Shown piece by piece: positions 46,687-58,860 of a stretch of 64,000 nt of DNA. The DNA is taken from NCBI GenBank assembly GCA_022702545.1, contig JAHRBC010000005.1:3596001-3660000 (forward strand). Reading direction: 5' to 3'. Made by a program: the position numbers and the translations under genes. The notes under the pieces were generated by a model, which ran no database searches, was not told the DNA's origin, and was given only the letters and a program-made list of their open reading frames with translations. Source of the stretch: Phycomyces nitens (lineage: Eukaryota > Mucoromycota > Mucoromycetes > Mucorales > Phycomycetaceae). The first letter of the stretch is position 1, and the number at the start of each line of letters is the position of its first letter.

Positions 46687-46758
46687 GCTGCGGTAGCTTA
46701 ATTGGCAAAGCGTTTGCTTTACGGCAAGAGATACGTGGTTCAAGTCCCCTCGGCAGCA
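46687..46758 (+). tRNA. Degenerate tRNA-like sequence, anticodon probably UAC (Val)
   Basis: A 72-nt segment folds partly as a tRNA. The acceptor stem is GCTGCGG/CGGCAGC with one mismatch, and the D arm is a perfect GCTT/AAGC. The anticodon stem is TTTGC/GCAAG with a loop of only six bases (TTTACG), and the T loop is TTCAAGT over a T stem with only three pairs. The short anticodon loop and weak T stem argue for a pseudogene. The D arm (TAGCTTAATTGGCAAAGC) looks more like an organellar or bacterial tRNA than a nuclear one. Confidence 0.4.
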
Positions 46759-46824
46759 TATGGTGAATATCTTTTGATCTCATTTTGCGTATTCTAAAAC
46801 TTTTATTCTGTCGTGCCTGAATTA

Positions 46825-46971
46825 ATGTCAGTTAACCAGGATGACAATTATACAGAGTTGTCTTTTAAGAACGACAACCGAATTGATTCCCTTTTGCTCT
46901 CTGAAGACCTAGAAGACATTAGTTATAACAAAAGTAGATTAGAAACCGAAACAGACATTTATGATGGCTGA
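46825..46971 (+). CDS. Short acidic open frame (48 codons), possible transposase N-terminus
   Basis: Starts ATG TCA GTT and reads an acidic, Asn/Asp/Glu/Leu-rich peptide (NRIDSLLLSEDLEDIS) before TGA. Its composition resembles the acidic start of the two decayed transposons in this window, and it lies in the transposon-rich desert, so it may be a leftover N-terminal exon. No other support. Confidence 0.2.
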   Translation: MSVNQDDNYTELSFKNDNRIDSLLLSEDLEDISYNKSRLETETDIYDG

Positions 46972-48719
46972 GTAGGTTTAGAAAAGATATAAAATAGGAC
47001 AATATTTCATTGAATAAAAAGTATCTATCTTTCTATCCTCGTTTACGATTCCTAGTAGGTTTGGCTAAGATTGGCTGTGCTATAGCATTGGAAGAACAAC
47101 CCAGATCCAAAACGACAATTCTTTGCCAATTTAATGTAAAAATTCATTTTACTTTTCTTTTATACAACTGCTATTTTACACTATAAACCATATTTTGGTA
47201 TGATTCTCTCTTTAGTTCTATATTTTTTAACTGTAATATAGACGTTTTTTTTAATTACTAGCTTTAATGAATATATTTGTTCCAGTAATAATAGAATGAA
47301 CATGAAAAAAATCAATACTTATTAAGCAGTGATTTGTCTAAACTCAAAACCAATACTATATTATGGAGCCTCTCCAACCAGCCTAATTATTGAAAGGGTT
47401 TATTGAATAGAATCAAATATTTGACCAATTGATATATGTAGAAAGAATATTAAGGATCCAAGTGATTAGTTACTTTTACTTGATTTATGAAAGAATGAAA
47501 TCCCAAGTCAAACCATTGACACAAGAACCATCTAAAAAGGCAGTTTTCTTGACTATTCTTTTGAAACATTAAATCACTGGATAGAAAGGCTTGTCAGTTA
47601 GGTCAAGAACTCAAGATTGGAAAATAAACTATTTACATGTTCATGACACGAAAATTTGTCTTATTATTCAGAAAAGTCTTCTTTAAATCCAGGAAAAGGA
47701 GTTCAATAAAAAAATAGACAAAAGATAATACAAGATAGTTGTGCAGGATCATATAAATGAAAGTTTCAAGATCAACTGTAGGCGAACTAATCTATTGGTC
47801 ATATCTTGTGGTATCGTTATTGATAGCTTGAGAAAACAAGTGATCCGTAAAAAAAAAGGTCACACCCACTCCGAGCTACTAAATATCATCCAAATAGTTT
47901 GTTAAAATTGAATACATAATATACGGTAAGGGCCTAAGGAGCCAAAGCTTACGTCCTAGTACCCCTTTGTAAAGATATATTTGAATTTGCTGAAAATTAA
48001 GTGTTGAAATAAATCCTTCTAGAGCTTGAATACTGTCTATAAACCTAATTATATAAAGTTTTGGTCTTGTTTAATTTAATATCGACCAAGAGAATTGTGT
48101 CTTGCTGGGGATGATTGTGGATTTTGAGTGGAAATCACCGAGGCGTCCTACTGGTTAGGAAAAGTTTGCTTGGTCTGGTTCTCTGGATCATGGGTTCAGT
48201 CCAATATCTATAAACCAAGGAATGTTTGATTGGAATTTCCGTAAGACATAGTAACATTAACAGATGAGTATACTTTAGACTAAAAAAATTGAAAGATTTA
48301 GAAATTAAATAGTACATTATCTTGGGTATATATTCCACTTATAATAATATTATAGGTTTTGGTAATACGAATGCTTTAAAGTTATAACTAAGAGCATAAA
48401 GTATAAAAAAGGGCTTTATATGTTTGTTTTCTATTCCAGGTAGAAACTAAAGTAAGAAACCGACAGCTGTCATGGGCAGCAATTCATATTTAACGTTGTT
48501 TATATGGTTCACATAATATACACAGTTTTGACTGAAACATTTGGGATTTTAATATATAAAAAAATAAGATGGAGAGTCTCATATATTTTCACGTAATGAA
48601 AGGCGTAAAGCTCATTTAGATTCCTGGAATTTATAGATTATTATTCGACATATTGAGTTTATAGTGATAAGAAATAGGTTATATTTAATAGATAATGTAT
48701 GAATTTAGCCTCTATAAGA
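46972..48719. other. Gene-desert sequence, nothing recognised
   Basis: AT-rich DNA with dense stops in all frames. A short tRNA-like stretch near 48143-48215 was examined and not accepted. Probably decayed repeat DNA. Confidence 0.4.
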
Positions 48720-49300
48720 GCAGCCAACCGGTCATCCATGTGAAGGCATTATCTTTTGCAAACATCTACTGTGATTATTTTTCGGTTTTCTTTGAGAGTA
48801 TCTTTCAACTCTCTCAAATTGGTAGGCGTGTGATACCACATAATTAACATATTTTCAACAAGACTCTAAATGTTTTATCGAAATCAGGTCTGGACTATCT
48901 TGTGGCCACATCAAAACCTTTAATCCAAGAACGTCTTTGTACATTTCGGACATGGATATCTTATAAGAGGCAGAATATTCTTGCTGATATAGGTAGTCAC
49001 CGTTCTCAATACCAGAGGATAACAAACCCTTTTTTCCTTGTACATTCGTAATAACGTTTCTCGGATAGTATTTTTCACTAGGCTCGCGCCAAACATAGTA
49101 ACAGTCATTATTAAAGAGAGAGAGAGTCCGTATTCATCACTCGAGATTACTTTTTCCCATTATTGATTCCAATTTTTGTTAGAGTCCTGTAAAAAGCATG
49201 GTACTCCAAATTTTGCTCTCTGGACAGAAAACGCTTTGTACGAGCTACATATGAATGAATTTTTGTTCTGTGCAAAGTTTTATTAATTGTAATTGCACAA
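48720..49300 (-). mobile_element. Decayed Tc1/mariner-type transposase relic
   Basis: The minus strand keeps, in order, KRFLSREQNLEY (end of the DNA-binding part), a VISSDEYGLSL block around the first catalytic Asp, a WREPSEKYY-like block, and MWPQDSPDLISIKHLE, the equivalent of the family's W..SPDLNPIE.LW motif. Several frameshifts and stops separate them. No terminal repeats were found. Confidence 0.6.
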
Positions 49301-49930
49301 AGCTTTTTTTCTGTTAGCAAAAGTTTAATACCAATTTCTTTTTAAATTCAAAACAAGGCGTCTTCTCTGACTGTAGGTAGTCTGTGTCTTTCTTGATTTA
49401 TTTTTATCAAAAGACGTAGTTTTCTCGTATTTTTTTAAAGACAAAAGTAAGTGTTAAAGGTGGCATGTTTTTGTATCAGCAAATACCCGGAAATACTATT
49501 CCACTCATGCTAAACACAATTACGACTCCTTTTATTAAATTTGAAAAACTTTGAAAAGTCTTATTGAGCAAAGTACTTTGTACTTTAGTCATACTTTTAA
49601 AGATGTTGATGAAATCCAAGAGATTGAAAACGTCAAAGTGTAAAGATTCACTAAGATCTGATTTTGAATAGCATGTATTTTTTAGGCTCTACAAAAGTAT
49701 GTGTGTTAGGGTATCCAGGTATAGGTTGATTGATTAACTGTAACTCATTAGTCAATCTCCAATATTCTTGACAGCATTATTAGTGCGACTGACTCTGTCC
49801 GGATATTTTTCTAGCGGATTAATAGTTGGATTGTCTTACTAACAGTCCCATAGCAAAAAGGCTCCCTTGAATAATAGTATTATATTGTGCTTTTAACAAC
49901 ACCACAGCTTTCTTCTTTATTAGATATATA

Positions 49931-51268
49931 CAGTGCCCTACAAATTTGAATTTCCAGATTCGAAGTCCGTGTATTTATCTTCACATACCATCATACTTTA
50001 TTTTCCTTGTTCTCCCTAATCTTATTACAATGTCCAGCTCAAATTCAACAAGCACAGAGAGCACATCTCAAGGAAAGTACAAGCAGTATTCAACCGCTGA
50101 AAAATATATTATGTTTGGAATTAATCAAGGTGGAATGTCGATTCCTGAGATCTCGCGACACAAAGATGTAGAGGAAAGAACAATCCATTATATTATAGAA
50201 AAGTATAATAAAACCTGGCCTGTCGAGAACATACGTCATGCAGGAAGACCTTTTTCAATGCTAGAGACAAACGGTATATCCAAAAAATGATACAAAAGAA
50301 CCGCAAGAAGACATTGAAAGATGTTACGGAGGAAGTTGAGGAAATGATTGCTGCACCTATTTCCGAAAATACTGTTTCCCAAACCTTGCACGATTTGGGA
50401 TTTAACAGTTGTGTTGCAGTTGCCAAGCCTTTCTTGACACAGACAAATATGGCAGGACTAAAGAGATGGGCTCAAGCAAGAATGAATTGGAGTGAAGAAT
50501 GGAAATCAGTGGTTTGGAGTGATAAGTCCAGGTTTTCACTTTTCAAAACAAATGGGCGTATCCATGTGTAGAGAAGACCGAATGAAAAGTATGCCACTGA
50601 CTGCCTCCAACCAAAGGTGCAAGGAGATTGTGGATCAGTAATGGTATGGGGGTGTATCTGGGCTAGAGGTGTCGGACCCTTTGTTGTCCTAAAGGACAAT
50701 ATGAATGCAAAGTCCTATGTAGAAGTATTGTAGACAGCATTCAAGCCATACTTTGACAGTCTTTTGCACAAGGACGAACTGCACTACTATTTCCAAGAAG
50801 ATAATGCCATGCCCCATAAAGCAGTATTGTCAAAAAAGTGCAAAAAAGATCTTGGTATAGACGTTCTTGAGTGGTCATCAAAGAGTCCAGATCTCAACCC
50901 AATTGAGAATATCTGGAATCTTTTAGATAACCGTGTGCGGTCAAGGCCTTGCCAGCCTACCACAATGAAGAAGTTAGAAGATGCTCTGAAAGAAGAGTGG
51001 GAAACTATCACTATAAGTGTATGTGAAAAGTACTGCCTTGACATGCCCAAAAGACTATTGGCTGTTAAAAAGTATAAAGGTAGACCTATACTTTATTGAA
51101 TAAATACCTACTTTTTATCAGTTAAAGTACAATCCTTAAGCTATTTAATCACAAAGTTTTAGAGGTTTTGGATGCATATATAATGAATATGATAGAAAAC
51201 AAAATATGATATTAGATTTACTTGATTTTTGAAATGTGATTTCGGAAATTCAAATTTGTAGGGGACTG
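49931..51268 (+). mobile_element. Tc1/mariner element with terminal inverted repeats and TA target site
   Basis: A 1338-bp element flanked on both sides by TA. The ends are inverted repeats of 25 bp: left CAGTGCCCTACAAATT..., right (reversed) CAGTCCCCTACAAATT..., one mismatch. Inside is a single transposase gene in the same orientation. Size, ends, TA duplication and the DD34E spacing of the transposase all fit the Tc1 group. This is the best preserved transposon in the window. Confidence 0.93.
50030..51099 (+). pseudogene. Tc1-type DD34E transposase, inactivated
   Basis: The reading frame has an N-terminal helix-turn-helix domain (YSTAEKYIMFGINQGGMSIP), a second DNA-binding part, then the catalytic core: first Asp in VVWSDKSRFSLF, second in YYFQEDNAMPHKA, and Glu in SPDLNPIENIW, with exactly 34 residues between the second Asp and the Glu. 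Three lesions break it: a one-base loss in a T run near 50250-50255, an in-frame TAG at about 50569-50571 and another TAG at about 50731-50733. Otherwise it is well kept, so the insertion is probably young in comparison with its neighbours. Confidence 0.9.
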
Positions 51269-51780
51269 TATTTCCAAGGTAATTTTGAAAAGATATTGAG
51301 TTGCCCTTTGAGTACAGAATAATGAATAAAAAAACAAATTTATTTTTATTTCGTATCAAAACTCCATTTGCTCTTACACCAGATAAAAATATGTGGCAGA
51401 GTACACTCTATCTTTGATATTTGCAAAACAAGTGTTTAGGACAAATAGGATACACAACTCTATATGATATGAAAAAAGAATGAGATATTTGAGTTTCGAA
51501 AGGGCAAATGTATTTCTGATTTCCGCAAAGATTATTTGTACCTGTTTGTACAAAATCAATCATCCTTGAACAAATGCACGGACCTACCAAGATTGCCTAA
51601 AATTAAAAGAAAACCAATCGCCGTTCAAATAAGTACACTGTCTTTAAAGTTAATAGTACACAGATAAAGACCAATCTTTAACTTGATGTTTACCTCTTTA
51701 CTTCTTTACCTGTTTCTTTTTAAAAGCTATTGTTTTTACTGTTAAACTACTAATTTTTTCCATGTCAAAAATATATTTCC
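51269..51780. other. Gene-desert spacer
   Basis: AT-rich, no coding sequence supported; open frames are short and cross no recognisable motif. Confidence 0.4.
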
Positions 51781-52745
51781 ACACTGGCTCACGTCATCAC
51801 CAAAAAGCGCGGTGACCTCACACCCACAAAATATTTGTCTATAAAGACAGGGGCTTTGGGCGCGTATTGTTGTTTCTGTTTCCTTACTTCTCTTTCCGTT
51901 ACCATTTCACTTTCTCAAGGACATGTCAAGGTAAGGAAATTTTCACTTCATCCACTCCTAGTTTCGTCAACTATGGCTCTGCCTTTATGATGGACGGACT
52001 TTTAATGATGGATGAACGTGTTTTATGATGTTTTTGAACCATCAAACTAACGTGTCATTCAGATGTAGTGAACACATGATGGTGTCAAAAAAATTTCAAA
52101 CCAAAACCCGTCTGCTCTGCATGTTGCTGGTGACCGCTCAAATGACCTGTCAAAAAGCGCTAGCAAATGCGTGATGTCTAATGGCCATCTCTGCCAAACA
52201 TGGAAATGACCCTCATTTCACCCTCCTGGCTCATTCCCAGTATGCTATTTTGTCCATGGCTACTACCATTCATGATCTCTTGATACAAGCCAATCAAGAG
52301 TGTATTGTTTCCATTACCAACAGTTCATATTATCGCCTGGTCCATTACTCCTGATATATGATTGTTGATTCCAGTATGCCGACCACCCAATGGCCAATAG
52401 AAAATGGCAGCCAACCTTCCGTTTTGAACAATGAATCACTCCATTGTCTTGGTCTTCTAGGCTACTTGGTCGAGGTGACATTATTCTGATGGCCTGCTCT
52501 TAAACATCAAGAGTTTCTGCGCTCCCATTTACGGCGGTCAAGGCTGGTCATGATGCGCTCTGTTGGTTCCGATATCCGCCTCTCTTTATCACACCAACTG
52601 TCTGGAATCCTGGTGGACTCAAGAACATGGATGTGATTCGGTTGTGCTGGTTCCGTTGCCAGTGGGATAGGGTGGGCGACCGTATATCTGTGGACTTGTC
52701 ATTATCTATTGCTTGTTTACATGTGTACATTGATGTATCATTGAA
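51780..52745 (+). other. Less AT-rich island with promoter-like start, unknown
   Basis: Composition changes abruptly relative to both flanks. At the left are CACGTCATCACC, GGTGACCTCACACC and, about 40 bp on, TATAAAGACAGGGGCT, followed by a pyrimidine-rich leader (51867-51925). This is the layout of a fungal promoter. Downstream is a 57-codon ATG frame (about 52180-52353, starting MAISAKHGNDPHFTLL) and shorter open pieces. No family is recognised. It may be an old gene, a non-coding transcript or part of an unrecognised element. Confidence 0.35.
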
Positions 52746-53299
52746 ACCCGTGGTTTCTTGAAATTAGGATATGTTTTTCTGATTACTCTATTATTACTTT
52801 CATATATTCCTCATATTTTGCGACATGCGATAACTACTTGACCTTTTTGAATTGCCTGTATTCTGTAATCTTTAATTATCTTTACTCATGTAACTTTGTT
52901 TGGCTGTAACTGGTTTTATAACTAGTGTGATAGGATAAATGGGCTTTTTATTATGAATTGATTGTTATGATATTCTATTTAACTTTGGTTTGCCGACTGG
53001 AATGTTCTGAATACTGAATTTATTGTATTATTACAAAGAGTCGAGATATCAAAATGAAATGTTACTTTTATAAAAAGTTTATTTGAATAAATTTATAAAA
53101 TACACTAACAGTCATCATTATATTTTGATAAGTTTGAGGCTGTACATTTTATATACGATTCATAAAATAATTATTTTCTTGTAATCTGAGGGAATTTTAT
53201 TTAAAGCCATGTAATTTTAAACACTTTGGAGAAGCTGTAAAATTCATGTAGATCATTAATATGCATATTGATTATTATCAAAATATCAAGTTTGTAGGG
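52746..53299. other. Gene-desert spacer
   Basis: AT-rich sequence with no supported feature. Confidence 0.4.
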
Positions 53300-53560
53300 A
53301 TCCAAAAAAATTAAGGGGGAGTCACCAACTGACCTTCCATGAAAGGACAAAATATCTTGCCCGCACATAGTTATATTATCCTCTCATATTTGTGTAGAAT
53401 CTCTCAAATATTTTAGGTTGGTAGGCCTGTGAGATTTTGGTCTCAAAAGAGTATTGAAAAAGTTTTAAATATTTTCTAATGGGTTGGGCTCTGGGCTATT
53501 TAATGAACGGTAAGACTCTCAAGTCAAATTAGTTATTATACATTTCTGATATTTTTCTTA
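53300..53560 (-). mobile_element. Tc1/mariner transposase 3' relic
   Basis: One minus-strand frame reads SPEPNPLENI followed by NFFNTLL, matching the family's SPDLNPIENIWN motif with the catalytic Glu kept, and then degenerates into stops. Only the C-terminal part of the gene is recognisable. Confidence 0.45.
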
Positions 53561-54629
53561 TTAGAACATATGCTACTTTCTCTATACAGGTAGTCGCAAA
53601 TCTGGGAATTATGAATATTCTTGTTTAATGGAAAAATATGGTCTTTAAAAAAATACGCATACTTTATAGCAGTCATGTTATTCAATACAGGAAGAGGTTC
53701 GATTAATCCTAACAAGGTATACCCTCAGATCATGATAAAGGCTCCATCTACTTGTTTTATTTTTGTAGTAAGACTTTTGGAATGGTACTTTTTCTTATTT
53801 TTATAACAAGTATCATCACAGTGATTATTCTCAGAAAAGATGAATGTTGTGTTTTAAGGTGATATAAAATAGTAAAAATTGATAAAATAGAAAATAGACA
53901 GTAATTGAATGCTTTGAGACTGTAAATAAGCTTGTTTTTATTAAGATACAAAATGTCCCGCTCTTTATATATACCTAGATGATATATGTAGTCTTTTATC
54001 AAGTTTAGATATTAGAAGGAATAAGCTTCTGAGCTCAACGTCCATGTTACTATTATTCGGATGCATTGCTATATCTTGACTATCGTATCTTATTAGCTCC
54101 TAGCTAATCTGTCCTAAAAGCTTATTGATATGTAAAATATACATTAATAAGGCTTGATCACCACAAGACTGTCATCAAATTTCTCGTTTCATAATATACT
54201 ATTTGCAGAAAATTGGACAGTCTTGACTACAGCTGCTGTATTGTATTGTAAAAACTCTTCTTGGTTCAGATAAATATGGCTGTAAAACAGAAATAGGTTT
54301 GAGAGAAAATTAATTAGTAAAAATTATTCAGGACAATAATCGAAAGAGATGAGTCTCGGTTTATCTTTTTCTTAGGAAATTGATGAGACTATGCATGGAG
54401 AACGCTTGACAATAATGACTTTTCAAATTCTTTTGGAACAAAAGTATAGTTAATGGGAGCTGTGATTTTATAGGAATGTATTTGGTACGGGACTGTTGTC
54501 TTGTAATGATATATGATAACATAAAGTCAAGTTATTCTATTATATACTGCAACATAATGGATCTATCAATTATCAATCACGAAAAGGTACGGCTACACCA
54601 TATAAAGCTACAATTTAAGAATATGTATA
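53561..54629. other. Gene-desert spacer
   Basis: AT-rich; no supported gene. Part may belong to the next transposon relic, whose 5' limit is unclear. Confidence 0.35.
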
Positions 54630-54880
54630 GATATACTTGAGATATTCTTGACTGGGCATCAAAAAGTCCTGGCATGAATTCAATCGAGAAAACTTGGTAT
54701 AAACTAGACTACAGTACGCGCTCAATATCAACCTGACTTACAGCGTTAAAATCGTCGAGAGATTTTCTGACCATTGAAGGGATAAGTAAAAGAGAGTCTG
54801 TGAGAATTATTGGCTCTCCATTCATAATATAATAGCTTTTAGAAGGTATAAATATGGGCCCAACACATACTGAATAAATG
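54630..54880 (+). mobile_element. Tc1/mariner transposase 3' relic
   Basis: The plus strand reads ILDWASKSPGMNSIEKTWYK, equivalent to the VLEWSSKSPDLNPIENIW block of the intact-looking element at 49931-51268, followed by a degenerate tail ending in a GINMGPTHTE-like stretch where the other copy has YKGRPILY. Stops and shifts occur on both sides. Confidence 0.6.
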
Positions 54881-56157
54881 ACTTGGCTTTACTATATAGA
54901 CTACTCAAGATGTATTTTATAATTATAGAGTTTTAGATGTATTGTTTTTTTTTCTATTAACAATAATATCAATATTAAAATATGCTTTCCATTTACATAT
55001 TGTGACAACGCTTAAAATAGTGCAAAACATTTTCGATAACCCTGTATGTTTCTGGAATAATGTCTTTGAAAATATCTATAGGTTTCCTAAAAATATAAAT
55101 ATTATATATTAGTAGCAAATATATTAAACGATTTACTGATAGAAAATAAGCAATTACTACTTGAAAACCCAGTTTTTAAAAGTATCGATCCATTGAAGGA
55201 AGCAGAAAACAATGCGAAACCAGGGTAGTGTCTAACGAGATACTTTAAGAGTTGATACAATCATGGTTTTTCCATTGCTCTGATCACTTAATTGATAAAT
55301 AAATAAATAAAAAGCTTTTCTTGAAGTTATATTAGGTGAACTTGCCACGGTGGTTAAAAAATATTTCTGAAATAAGGTGTTTGAGCTTCATGAATCTCTT
55401 GAGTTTGTTAAAAGAAGACATTAGTTTCAATACATCAGTGTGGTGTAGTAATAATTTTTTTGGTAATTGTTTTAATGCATATATGACTTTATTTAAACTA
55501 CAAAATAAATATCTAGGTTATGTATTGTCGTGTTGTTACATTTAAAAAATATCATTATCAAATTGACCGGTAGATAGGAAGGACTGGATGTTCCCAAGTG
55601 TTAAAAATACAGAAATGACAAATGATAAGGCTAATGTTGAAGACTAGCCAACGGCATGTTGACCAAGTGAGAGAAGTGATAATTTAAGACATATATACAT
55701 CGTATGTCTATACTAAAAATGAGTGGATAGTATTTACAATCATTATTCAATTGATTTTATGGTATATACCTTTTAAGTATAGTATGATCAGTTCAACAAC
55801 ATTACCAAAGTTCCAAAGACTTTCTTTCTAATGATTCTTCATAAACACTTCTTTAAATTTTGAATATATAATAAATAATTAGTTGAATTGAGATTGTAAA
55901 TAAAAATCGCAAAAGCAAGTTATTTTATAATTAATTTTCTTTATTATACATCTTCATTTCTGTCTCATAAAATAAAGCATGATACTATTACCTTTCAAAA
56001 TTGATACAGATTGTGTTTTGAGTAAAAAAAAAACAGTTGGATTAGATAGTTTCTATTGCAAAACTTATCCAAGTCAAGGATAATATAAAAAAAAAGATGC
56101 GTTTTCTGGTTATCCTCGGATATTAAAACAAAAAATCACAAAAAGTTAAGCAAGTGA
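54881..56157. other. Gene-desert spacer
   Basis: AT-rich, no supported feature. An open frame at 55336-55545 is of low complexity. Confidence 0.4.
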
Positions 56158-56230
56158 TGAGACTACCAGGGGTCGAACCTGGAATCTCCTGATTCGTAGT
56201 CAGACGCCTTGTCCATTGGGCCATAGTCCC
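56158..56230 (-). tRNA. tRNA-Arg (anticodon ACG)
   Basis: A complete 73-nt cloverleaf on the minus strand. The acceptor stem is GGGACTA/TAGTCTC (one G-T pair), the D arm contains CCCAATGGACAAGG, the anticodon loop is CTACGAA (anticodon ACG, read as inosine at position 34), and the T arm is CCAGGTTCGACCCCTGG. The discriminator base is A. There is no intron. It reads CGT/CGC/CGA arginine codons. It lies just beside the most AT-rich block of the window. Confidence 0.93.
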
Positions 56231-57190
56231 ACTTGATTGATTTTTTATATACGCAATTAATTTTATTCCAATATAATAAAGTCTTCATATTGGATATTTT
56301 TATATTAAAATATTTATTAAATAGAAAGAATATTGATATCTTATTAGAAATGAAGCTACTATCTACTTGTCAGTGAATATATTACTTTTAAATATTAGTA
56401 TTTTTATTCACTTTCTTTTATCTTTTGTTATTATTACAGACATTAGATATATTTATTTATATTAAAAAAATTAAAAAGTATAATTTTTTTAAATTAAAAA
56501 ATTAAAATTAAAATAAAATATAAATATAAATAAGATAATATTTTATTTACTAAAAAATATATATATCTATATATCTATAAATAATATAAACTTTAAACTA
56601 TAAACTTAATCTAATCTAATCTGATAAAAGATATTAGTGTTTTTTAAAAAATACTATTTTTTAAAAGTATTCAATATAATATTTAGAAGAATATATTTTA
56701 TAAAGTTTTATTATCATTTAGATTAAAAGTATAAATTATTATTATTATATTTAATATAATTATTAGTTTATATAAAAAATAAATTACTAGTATTAAAAAT
56801 ATTAAATATTTTAATATACTAGAAATATATTATTTATATATAAAAGTATACTAATAATTAATAATAAATAACAAGTTCTATTTAATATTAAATAAAGAAA
56901 ACAAATATTATATATTATTATACTATTATTACTTATACTCAATATAATATTTTTATAAATAAATAAATAAATAATAATAATATAATAATAATAATAAACA
57001 GAATATCACTATACTCCCATTTGTATCTTGTTTTCTATTGATTTAAAATATAGAATAATCTATCATAAACTGAATTAAAAGATAGTAATATTATTTTATT
57101 TATCAATAATATTTAATTCTTGATATTAACTTTAAACATCAATTAATTCTAGTCCTTTGATATATATATATATACACTCATTTTAGTAAT
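56231..57190. repeat. Extreme A+T block
   Basis: Nearly a kilobase composed almost entirely of A and T, for example about 56460-56560 and 56640-57000 where G and C are rare. No reading frame, no clear tandem unit, only short TATA, TAA and TTA runs. It looks like long-decayed or mutation-driven DNA, or a structural AT-rich element. Confidence 0.75.
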
Positions 57191-58860
57191 GTAATTGCCA
57201 CCTCTATTAACAACCTTTCAAAAAGCAAGTAGCCAAAGTCAGAAAATACTATTTTTATTAGCATAATACATAGTTCAAAATAAGCAAATACTGACAGAAT
57301 AAATAGATATCTGAAATAACTCATTGATAAATTACTTGACCTATATATTGGCCTAAAAATTAATGCCTATAGCAATTCAAAGATAGTTGCTTGTGCTGCT
57401 TTGATATGTGATGGATAAAGCATCTCAACTGCCAGAAAGATTTTTTAAATTCATCAGTAATACGAGCACATTATATCACAAATGCCAATACAGATTCATG
57501 GCTGTCAGAAGCACTACAAAGCTAGACTACTTTGGCTTTTAATCATGCAAAAATTGCATTCAGCTCGCAAAAGCTAGTAATCTTAATGGTTCAATTAGAT
57601 GAAATAAGCACCAAGAAAACTCGTCTGGAAAGAAAGCATGATGCTCGATTGTCATGACTTTATGCCCTCTAATATTCTGATCCAATTCAGAGCACTGTTA
57701 TAAGTCATATGCATAATCTGTATTTTGGAACTGCAAAGTGAATGATTCAAATTTTGAGAGAATTTGGGGTGATTGATGATGATAAAGATGTGTCGTAGAT
57801 GCTAGAGATTGCGAATCGTATTGGTGTAGGTTTCTGTAACAAAAGATATGCACTTTTATAGACCGAGAAACGTAATATCATTTTGGCCAGGTAAATATGT
57901 ATAGAGTTATTTGCGAGATGAAGCAATCGGATCAATGACATGCAGCAAGGCGAGTAAATGGGATTATTGATTGTACAACATTAACATCCAATTGATGATG
58001 CTGATGCTGATGATGAATGAATGAATGTCAAAGATGTACAGATCCGCACAGACATCAAGTGGCAGCAATAGAAAAAAGGCTTTGAACGTGGGTGAATATT
58101 GGATCGTCGTGATATTCTGACGTAGCAAAATGAAACACGGAAAGTTACTTGACTGTCCAAATGACTTGGTATATCTCGTCACTTTATTCTACAGACAATA
58201 TACACCCAATGCTCAGAACTAAGCCGATCCAATTTTAAGCCTGTGACATTTGGCCAAATTGTCCAAAATATTAATTAAAAAGTACTTGTGGACCACAAGT
58301 ATTAGGGAGATATTGTCCAGATCGACAGTCGTTTGGATACAGGTGGAGGTGCCAAAGTGCATAATAGAGAGTGTTAATAATGATTTGTATTTGGTGATAT
58401 TTATAAAGAATATTTAGATGTTGGGTTCATGTCTCTTTAAACCTGATGGTTGTTGAGAGATCAAGAAGTTGCAACAGAATAATGCTTTTGATAAAAGTAA
58501 CACTGGCGTCTATACCAAAAACAAACAAACAAACATGTAACAATAAAGCTTGGTCCTTATACTACCATTGCTGGCATACTATAAATACTCACCACGAGAT
58601 TCCTATAACTTGGTTAAGCACAGCATACAGAACCATCAATGAAATACAAAAAATAAAGTCCAAATCAATCTTACGGCTGTCAAAATGAAATTAATCCATT
58701 GCAGTCGTATTATTAGACAACATTATACTGGAAATAATAAACTGAAAACCCGCCTCAATCTTCATCCCTTTCTCTCTCTTTCTCTCTCTCTTTTTTTCAA
58801 TCAAAGAAAACCACCAAAAAAACCCAAAAAAAAAGCCTCTTACTCTCCTTCATCCCCTCG
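57191..58860. other. Desert edge with degenerate coding-like sequence
   Basis: Between about 57560 and 57930 one frame strings together plausible peptide pieces (STVISHMHNLYFGTAK, then ILREFGVIDDDKD, then MLEIANRIGVGF) interrupted by stops, suggesting an old pseudogene of unknown origin. After 58740 comes a CT-rich leader (CTCTCTCTTTCTC) belonging to the next gene. Confidence 0.35.

Noticed and set aside
48143..48215. Second tRNA-like stretch (GTCCTACTGGTTAGGA ... GGGTTCAGTCC)
   Set aside because: The D-arm and T-loop resemble a tRNA, but no acceptor stem or proper anticodon arm can be formed.
57560..57930. Gene remnant with FGVIDDDKD-type peptides
   Set aside because: Too many stops to build exons and no recognisable family; recorded only as degenerate coding-like sequence.
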